The position numbers were made by a program, and so were the translations under genes. A stretch of 64,000 nt of DNA from Monosporascus cannonballus (lineage: Eukaryota; Ascomycota; Sordariomycetes; Xylariales). The first letter of the stretch is position 1, and the number at the start of each line of letters is the position of its first letter. The stretch is from positions 1 through 64,000 of the forward strand of contig QJNS01000269.1 in the NCBI GenBank assembly GCA_004154925.1. Reading direction: 5' to 3'. The notes below the pieces were generated by a model. That model made no database searches. It was not told the DNA's origin and saw only the letters and a list, made by a program, of their open reading frames with translations. Of this stretch, positions 55,792-64,000 are shown one piece after another.

Positions 55792-58700
55792 GCGTTAATA
55801 AGGTTTTTGGTGGATTTTTAAATGTTTTTGGAATCCGGGTGCTTTTTTTATTTAATTAGGTATTAAGTAAGTCCGTTTTACTTTCGCATATTAAGGATTT
55901 TTTCTATTTTATACTTATTTGTCTTTTATTTCCATATCTTTTTATGCTATATGTCTTAATTATATTTGTTATTAATTCGAATGAAATATCATAAAACATT
56001 AAATAAAATTTAACGTTTAATAGAAATTCTAATTAATAATTATTTTCTAAAATCTTTTAATAATTTTATATAAACTGATATTTTTAAAATTATGTTTTTT
56101 GCTAAGTCGTTTTGTTTAAATATTTTTGGTAACGAAAAAAACTATTTTCCTTTTTTCGAAAATTAATACCTTTAATTATGTCTAATTATAATACTTATTT
56201 ATTTAATTTCATACGAATTTTAGTTTTATTTTTTAATGTAATTATCGTAATTATTTTAATATCAATTAGACCGCTATCACATATTTCTTTGTAAATTTTT
56301 AGAATAAAACCAAAATTCGGTTCGCAGATATTATCTTAATATTTTCGTAATAGCTAATATTATAAATTTATTTTACGATTAATAATTTCTTAACCCAGGT
56401 ATTCTATTCGTAATTAATATATTATGGCAAATAAATATTTGAAATTTGGCTTATTTATTTTGTTTATTTATTTAACTAAGATTTAAATACATTAAATAAC
56501 TTATAATTCAAGACGATTTATGCTATAAAACTTTGTTAAAACTTAAATACGAATATCGATCCTTTATTTCAAATAATTTCCTTTAATAATCTTTATATTT
56601 TGAAAACGTATTTTAAAAAATATATGCTATTTGTTTGGCGTTAATATCCTCCAAATATAGTAAAAAATAAAAAGATTTCGTAAATCGATCGACGATTACG
56701 AAAATATTGTCGTAATATATTTCTTTAATTAAATTTCTTGACATAGCAAATTTGGCAATAAAATTAAATATAACTAAATATTATAATCGCTTTTTAATTA
56801 ATAATAGCTTTAATTCTCCGTATAGATTATATCGTCGAGCTTTTATTCTGGCGCAAATATCGTATTACCGTATAATATTTTATATTATTAACTTTTTTAA
56901 AAAAAAGAATATATGCGTTAAAGCCGTTTTAAGGTTTTATAGATCTCTGGATATTTATATAACTAATATTCGTATATGTTTTGTACTAGAGCTTTTTGGT
57001 ATTCTTTTAAAACTTATATCTTATTTATGTTTTGGTTTTTTAAGAGATTATTATTATATTCCTAAATCTTTTAATGTATATTAAAAGGTATTACTCGAAT
57101 TGTTGTAATTTATTGTAAGCGTAAATGTCCTTTTATAACAGAATTAAAAAGTATATAATTAATTTTAATCAATTTCTTTTAATGTTTGGTCGTTTATTTA
57201 AGATATCTACTTTGTTATTTTTTAAGCCGTTTTTATAAAGAATAACAAAATCGAAATTCGCTAATTCTTTCGCATAACTAAATTATTATTTTGAAAATTT
57301 CCTGGTTCTGATAAATCGAACAAAATTTTAACAATTCGTATAATTTTGACTTGAAATAAATTTCCCTTTAGGAAATATTTAAATTTTCGGAATGCTATAA
57401 TAATAGCCATAAATTCCTTATTTGTAATACTGTAATTCAACTTAGCTCTTTTTAATTTATACGAAAAAAATGCAATTAAGTACAATTTACCTTAATTATT
57501 TCGTTATTCGATTATTACGTTTAACGCGTAATCCGAAATATCGGTTTTTAGCTTAACGGGGCGGTTTAGATCGTACATAATTAATACTGGCTCGTTAATA
57601 ATTATATTTTTAATATTTTAGAATGCTTTTTCCGTACTCGGTATTTATTTGATTTTTTTTATAAGGTTCGTTAAAAATATGGTTATTTTGCTAAAGTTTC
57701 GAATAAAATTTCTATAGTAATTAACAAATCTAAAGAATGCTTATACCTCTTTAATTATAATTGGCGTTTGTTATTTTTTGACCGCAGCGGTTTTCTTGGA
57801 ATTTATCCTAATTCGTCCTGGGATAATAATATATCCCAAATATTTCGTTTTTTATTTGTAAAATTAATTTTTTTCTGTATTAACAAATACCTTTACGTTT
57901 TGTAAAGTTTAAAGAATTTTATAAACGTATCTTACATATACTTTTTTATTTTTAAAAAGATAAAAATATCGTTAAAATAATAAGCTACGAAAATATCAAG
58001 ATATTTTGGTAATACATAATTAATTATCTATTAAAAAATTGCTAGTACGTTCGTAAATCCTATTAGTATAATTAAGTACTTAAATAATTCAAATTTTATT
58101 GTAAAAGCTATTTCTATTCGTATCCCTTTTTAATTTTAATAAGGTTATATTTATCTTTAAGATCCAATACTGTAAATTATTTGGTTTTATAAAATCGGTT
58201 TTTTATTTTCGTAATTAAAGATAATAACATTCAATTTTTGATCATTATGGTGTTTAGTTATCAATAATTAATTAAATGTTGCAATTTTCGGTTTTTTTTA
58301 ATACGAAAAATATCGAGTAACTTATTAATAATTTCGAAAGTCGAATCCATCCTTTTTATAACCGAGTTTCTAGATATTTTCTGAAAGTACGTAACTTATT
58401 TCCGTTAAGGTTATAAATAAGGTAAAATTTCGTCGAAAATCTTTTTTTAAGAATTATTTTATAATCTTATTTATTATATTTCTATAATTTTATATTTTGC
58501 TCCTTTTTAAAAAGCTGTTCGTATCTATAATATCGTAATAATATATTAGTCAGATTTTCTAACTTTTAAGGCCGCTGTTATTTTAAATCGTTATTTAGTT
58601 ATTTTAGTTTTATTTTGATAATAATAACAATACGTTATATTTTTCTTTAATGCCCATTTTCTTTTTATGTTTTTTCTCTTTAAGTAATAAGGTTTTTATT

Positions 58701-59200
58701 ATATTCTTATGCTTGCATTCGTCGTTATTATTCATCGAATATTAAGATCTTAATTTTCTTTTTTCTTATTCATTAATAAGGTATAAGGTAGACTTCATCT
58801 GGCTAATCTCTCCGTTAATCCAAATTCCGTATTAGCGTATTTATAATAATTTTAAGATTATATCATAATTTCTAAATAAAACGATATCGAAATTAACTAT
58901 TTAATATCGTCTTTAAATAAAAATCTCGAAATAATTAATTTCGCATATAATTTTCCCGTTATCGTAAACGAATTCTTGACTTTCGCCATTTATCGTTATA
59001 TAAGATTTAAATTTGTATCTCTATAATAATCTGAACTTATTAGCCATATCTTGTACAATATAATTTCCGCTTAAAGCTCCGTAATTTGTCATTACGGTAT
59101 ACTAATACGTTCCTATACGTATATCTAAAGTAATATAGTTATTAACGGCTTTTATCGTCGCGTTTAAAACTTTTCGCAAAAAGTTTTTTTAATTTCTCTT
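55785..59200 (-). pseudogene. Gypsy G pol relic
   Basis: Chromodomain end at about 55785-55930; integrase about 56000-57050. RNase H piece 57261-57485 is open (MYLIAFFSYKLKRAKLNYSI, then EFMAIIIAFRKFKYFLKGN). The RT catalytic box near 57965-57985 reads AYYFNDIF, a mutated CYLDDIL. Co-linear with A, B and C. Confidence 0.82.
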
Positions 59201-59399
59201 GATTTCGTTATTTTACAGCTTTTTTATAAATAACTTTTTTCTTTTAATTTTTATTCGAATTTATCGAACCTTATCTATATTTTTTCGTTTAACGCGCTAA
59301 ATTGCTGTATCTATCGTTATTATCGGCGTACTGTTTTTTTAAAATTCTATTAATTGCTTTTCATTTTACCATAATTTCTTTTTCTATTAAGTAAATTAT

Positions 59400-61150
59400 T
59401 TTTTTATATTTATAACTATATCCCATTATATGTTATTTTAATTATCGTTTTAAAAACCTTCTATAAATTAACATATTTTTAATAACTTTTTTTTGTAAAG
59501 GTCTGTATTAAATACTAACTAAAAATAAATATCTATAATAATATTTTAGTAATGCTTTTTTATTATACGCTAAATTAACTCTTTTTTCGTTTAATGGTCG
59601 TATTACTGGAAATAAAAAAAGGGGCTTTTTTGCGGATATTATTTTTTTTCGAATTAACTTTTTATTTCGGCCACTTATTAAATATTTTTTAGGGCTATAA
59701 ATCGACAATATTAATTTTATTATTTATCGTTTTTATTAATTTGGTACGGTTTGGAAAATTAAATCCTTTTTAATATATACGTGTAATTTATTCGTCAATA
59801 TATTTTTTTCTTTTTTTGTTATCGGAATATTTTTGTCGTTAATAATATATAGCATATATTCTGCCGTATCGATCAGGGATTCCGCAACAGATTCTTTCTA
59901 TCCAATCCTAGTATTTACGTAACTATCCTTATAATATTTCTTATTATGCTCGCTATACTTATTAAGCCAGCTTTTTAACTTTTCGTATTTTTCGTCGAAT
60001 TTCTTATCGTAATAGCCCTTATTATGTTTTTCGCCATACGGGATCTGGTATATATTTAGGTTAAATTATATTAATAGATTTACTTTCGTTTTTTGGTTTT
60101 TTCTGGATTATTCCTCCAGTATAGGTTTTTAAACATCCTAACGGGTTTTGTTAGGTGCCTTATATTATACTGCTTTATGCTCCATTTTATTATAATTATG
60201 ACATTTAATCTGGCTTTAGTTTTTCCTATAGGTGGCTCCTAATTCTACAAGTTCTAGTTCTGTGCCGTAAAAAATATTATTATGTTAAAAAACGTTAATA
60301 TTTGATATATATCGAAATTTGCTATTATTTTTTAATATCTTTGATACGTTATACGTATTATCGATCGTTAATTTTAATTATTATAACGATATAATCCCCC
60401 AAACAATTAGATCGATAAAGCTTAAAAAAATTTATATTTTTTTAAGTTATCGAAAAATTTAATTATTAATATTTTTTGTACTTGATTTAATTTGATGACT
60501 AAGTAAATTAACGTACTGCTATAATTAGATATTAATCCTTTTTATTATAATTATTAGATTTATATTTCGGCTTTTATTTTTTTCGTTTATTATTTCGAAA
60601 AATTTCGTTAATACTTATTTAAATTATTCGTACTCGCTATAAACTTATATTTTTTCTAACTTTCGTTTTTCGACTAGTAAAATAACATATTTCTTTTGTA
60701 ACGGGCTTAAATTAAGTAATTATATTTGTAGTAAATCGTCCGATTACGAATTTAATTCGTATAATAAACGTAATAAATCGAATAAAAAAATAGACGAAAT
60801 ATATTTAGCATTACATTAAAAATAAGTATAACTTAATTAAGGTTTTATTAAAAAATTGGGCCTAAAAAACTTACGGACCTTCTTTAATTCCTTAATAATA
60901 TTTAGTTAAATAACCTAACCTAATTAAAAAGGCTTTTCGGGCTCGGAAGTTTTTCTTTTTTTTAAAAAAAAATTTTTATAGACGGCTTAAAAAACGTCGT
61001 AAAATCATTATTATTTTTCTTAAGCTAAATAATGCGTTTATTTACGGGCGTCGAAGGACTTTTTCGCGAAAAAGACGAAGTTTTTTCTTTTGTTTCTCGG
61101 ATTCCATTCTAATATCCGAGTAATTAATGACCTGGTAAATGGGCCATTTA
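59400..61150 (-). pseudogene. Gypsy G gag relic
   Basis: 59508-59708 matches the corresponding segments of A and C (AYNKKALLKYYY versus TYGKKVLLKNYY). The N-terminal region (60400-61100) looks more diverged than in the other copies. Confidence 0.65.
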
Positions 61151-61226
61151 GGCTGTTTGCTAGTAAACATAACGTCGGCGATATTACTTAAAATCTAACA
61201 GTACTATTAAATAAAAGTTTGCAATA

Positions 61227-61643
61227 TATAACGGCTAAACGCTTTAACCAATTATTAAACATTAATTATACGAATTTATACTAGCAGAAATATCGTAGGA
61301 CTTTATAACAATAAATATAATAACGTATTACGTTTCGTAATTCTAAAAATGTCTTAAATAACGATATTATATTATAAGCTAAAGTTATTTAAATTTTGAA
61401 AATAATCAGCATATATATTCTTTTCCGGTTCAAAGTATCTTGAACTAGTTTAAAGGTATTTAGTTAATTAAGTCCCCTTAAGCCTCTTTAAGCCCTTCGT
61501 AACTCAACTGGCTTAACGTCCTTAACCTAATAGTAACGTTTGAGCCTATTAAGCCGGTCACGTGACCTCTTGGCGTAGGTCGGAGCTGGCTTTCTCTAAG
61601 GGCTCGATCGTTCGTAAAGGGCCAAGACCGTTAGTTCATAACA
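61227..61643 (-). repeat. Gypsy G 5' LTR
   Basis: TATAACGGCTAAACG ... GTTCATAACA. The outer U3 half is nearly intact, including GGTCACGTGACC. Confidence 0.93.
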
Positions 61644-61648
61644 AAAAC

Positions 61649-62927
61649 GTACGGAAAACGGTCGTAGATATATAACGCGATTTAGAGCATTATAAGGGAC
61701 CAAATGTCCTTATAAAAGTAACGCAAAATTCGTTCGTTAGAGAATTTTCAGACAGATTTTAGATAATGGAAATTTAAGTAATTCTTATCTGTATAAAAAA
61801 TGCGAAACACTTTCGTTATACGATCGTAAAAAGCTTTGAAAGGAAAAAGGAAAGTAAGAAAATATGTGTTTGTCAAACTTATCGATTGCGAATAATAATA
61901 TAAATGCGAATCGCAATAATAATACGATTAGCGGTTAAATAACGGCAACCGTAAGCTATAACCGTATTACGATCGGATTCCGAGAAGTTTAAGGAGGACA
62001 AAATTAGTGCTAAAGTTATTGTTTATAACCAGTACGTTTTACGTTCCTTAGCGAATAAACTGGCTAAAAACGAAATAATATTATAACCGAAAGCTTCTCG
62101 ACAATTTTACGATCAAGTTTAAGTGTTGTAAATTAAGGATTTAAATATTATATAACTGATATAAATGGTTAAACGTTATGTCGAAATAAAAGGAGAATAT
62201 TTTCTGGGTTTAAATAAGGTTTTATATTATCGATATAAATTCGTAATTTCGTTGTAAGGCCCTTTACGAAAATAATTAATTAATTAATATTATCATAATT
62301 TAAAAACAGGATGTATGGGATATATCCGTACGTTAGAACTGATAATCAAAAAGTTTTACTGAGAAAATATAGCGAACGATATCCGAAAATATATCAAATA
62401 ATGTTCGAATTATTAGAGTATAAAAAAATTACGCCATAAATTATATAGATAATTACAGTCCTTGTTATTGCCTAAATCACTTTTCTAAGAAATTTTGTTA
62501 GATTTTATTACGAGATTTTCTAAAAGTCTAGGTTTAGATGGGCTCAAGTACGACGTAATTCTGGTAATTGTCGACCGTTTGACGAAATTAGAATTATTTA
62601 TTTTTATAATTAAGATTTTGATCGTAATCGAACTAACTCGATTATTTTACGATAAGATTAAATGTAAATTCGATACCTCAGCCGGAATTATTAGTAATAA
62701 AGATAAATTATTAACGAATTAATTTAGGCGGAATTTTATAAGAAGCGATAAATAAAGCGGCGAATATTAATTATTTATTATTTATAAATCGATAAAGAAA
62801 TAAAACGTATTTATCAGGTCCTAAAATATTACTTCCGTAATTACGTTAATAAATATTAAAATAATTAGATAAAGTTATTGCGAAATACGGAATTCGTATA
62901 TAATAATATGCGAAATGCGTTTACCGG
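61649..62927 (+). pseudogene. Gypsy F integrase relic
   Basis: 62495-62722 is open: DFITRFSKSLG, then DVILVIVDRLTKLELF and FYDKIKCKFDTSAGIISNKD. These are the integrase core blocks (the first D in D-F-I-T-G-L-P; V-D-R-x-T-K; the second Asp appears as Asn in I-S-D-R-D). Belongs to F, continued from the left side of gypsy G. Truncated by the LTR of gypsy E at 62928. Confidence 0.87.
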
Positions 62928-64000
62928 TGTAAAAGGCTTCACCTGAGCGGTCTGCAATCAGTTGCTAATAAGAGTTTATTTTTTAGCTAAAGAGAAAAGA
63001 AAAGAAAGATGAAAATACAGTTATGTGTGTTCGCATATAAGGCGCTGCGCTAATGCTGCTTGGTACCGGCGTTTATCCGGTGCTTTATAATAGGGCTTCA
63101 TACAGCCCCATCATATTACCCCTTTTGTTCTTGCTGGTATGCTTTTTTAACGTAGTTTCCGTACAGTTTGCGGATATTCCCGAGCTTTGTCAGGCGGTCG
63201 ACGCACTTTGTAAAATTATTTTTAATTACGGTTACCGAAACCCTGGTAAGTTCGCTTTTCTTACGTATTTCCTATATTACTTTTTCGTTATTAACCTTAG
63301 CTTAACGGCTATCCGTACCTAAGAAAGAGCGGGTACCGAAACTTTACGTTTGCATTTTAAGTTTTTATACGTCGTTCGTTCCGAAATAAATTTACGCCTT
63401 TTATTCTTATCTTATACGCTGTTTATACGTAAGTTAAGTTACCGGTTTTACCGGTTTTTCCGTTTTACGTAATAAAAAACATATTAAGCATAAAAATAAT
63501 AAATCCCGTTATATAAGTTTTTTTTGCAATATTTTCGCGCCTTTTTTGCGTTATTTATTAATTTATATTATAAGTTAAATTAATAACCATTAATAATTAT
63601 ATTGTTAAAATTTTCGAAAATTTCGTAATCGTAATTTAAGCGATTAAAACAAAATCCCGGTTTTGTCGGAATTTAATATGAATAAAGCCGAATAATTACG
63701 CGCTTTAAATACGTAATTCTCCTATAATGTTAATATTGCAAATTTATAAAATAAATTATTAAATTTATAAATTTTTAAAAATAATTATATAATTTTATAA
63801 CCGGCATAATATTTTTATAATCTTTAATTTTGTTTTAATATATTTTATTTGTAAATAACAGGAATATTATTTAAAAGTTTATTTATAAATTATATAAAGT
63901 TTTTCCTAAACGGCCTTCTTAAGTTTTCTATATTATTTATGCGCCGCCCGGCCGGTATTTTTATGCTGGATTTTTACCCGTCCGTTTTCGGATAATACGA
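62928..64000 (-). mobile_element. Gypsy E (D family), 3' end; continues beyond the window
   Basis: The 188-bp LTR (62928-63115) is the reverse complement of the D LTR (consensus TGTGATGGGG ... CCTTTTACA). The internal 3' region runs to 64000, where about 63935-64000 inverted matches 40865-40930 of D. The other LTR and the target duplication (predicted ACCGG, 62923-62927) are outside. 63116-63400 is little mutated and has an open plus-strand frame (63053-63322) that overlaps the LTR and is probably fortuitous. Confidence 0.88.

Larger units (their letters stand above)
54697..61643 (-). mobile_element. Ty3/gypsy chromovirus G, complete but RIP-degraded
   Basis: LTRs 54697-55113 and 61227-61643 are both 417 bp. 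Perfect duplication AAAAC at 54692-54696 and 61644-61648. gag-pol is on the minus strand, accessory gene on the plus strand. It is inserted in gypsy F between RNase H and integrase. 6947 bp. Confidence 0.95.
51033..62927 (+). mobile_element. Ty3/gypsy F, split by gypsy G and cut by gypsy E
   Basis: Plus-strand gag (from ATG 51257) and RT/RNase H up to 54696, then gypsy G, then integrase from 61649. Both sides of G read as one broken pol in the expected order. The left border is inferred from the end of similarity between H and G; a TG at 51033 and a possible short LTR up to the AATACA near 51175 are only candidates. The right end is hidden by E. This family is distinct from A/B/C/G. Confidence 0.75.

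Noticed and set aside
63053..63322. Plus-strand open frame of 89 codons at the E LTR
   Set aside because: It starts inside the LTR and runs antisense to the element. D has no counterpart frame at this place, so probably chance in a little-mutated patch.
1..64000. CRISPR arrays, bacterial operons, riboswitches
   Set aside because: The window is eukaryotic. The regular repeats seen are LTR-internal units or inverted repeats, with no spacer-repeat array.

Overview
This window looks like an AT-rich, transposon-packed block from a filamentous ascomycete (Pezizomycotina). At the left edge is the 3' part of one ordinary-composition gene, a fungal rhodopsin-domain (7TM) protein with a 50-bp intron. 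Almost everything to its right is mobile DNA eroded by C-to-T and G-to-A transitions. Stops in the relic frames are nearly all explained by CAA/CAG/TGG losses, Cys codons read as Tyr and catalytic Asp as Asn. That is the signature of repeat-induced point mutation (RIP). No other convincing host gene is visible.

Left half (1.36-31.18 kb): one Ty1/copia element on the minus strand with 164-bp LTRs at 1360-1523 and 31017-31180 and a 5-bp target duplication AATCC on both outer sides. It has been split by later insertions: gypsy A (1842-8599), a PIF/Harbinger DNA transposon (about 9046-19545, itself holding gypsy B at 9155-15927 and a 143-bp mini-element), gypsy C (19728-26440) and a solo LTR (27427-27744). 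Removing these leaves about 5.5 kb, a normal copia length, and the protein frame reads through the A and C junctions.

Middle (31.2-50.4 kb): solo LTRs, a second mini-element nested in one of them, a different gypsy family (D, 34242-42172) carrying a Tc1/mariner copy (38505-39897), old AT-rich DNA without recognisable genes, and an unclassified degraded block (45.4-49.15 kb) holding a 165-bp solo LTR.

Right part (50.45-64 kb): a second nest. Gypsy H (3' LTR at 50454-50851) is interrupted by gypsy F (about 51033 onward), F is interrupted by gypsy G (54697-61643), and F's integrase half resumes at 61649 until gypsy E (same family as D) begins at 62928 and runs off the window.

Most notable: gypsies A, B, C and G are chromodomain-containing (chromovirus) elements that share a second gene on the opposite strand, between the end of pol and the 3' LTR. 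It encodes a small Cys-rich domain followed by a charged, probably coiled-coil segment, and its tail overlaps the end of pol. The fragment of H carries its beginning. The LTRs of this family share a conserved 3' half but have exchanged their U3 halves, while almost always keeping a CACGTG box.
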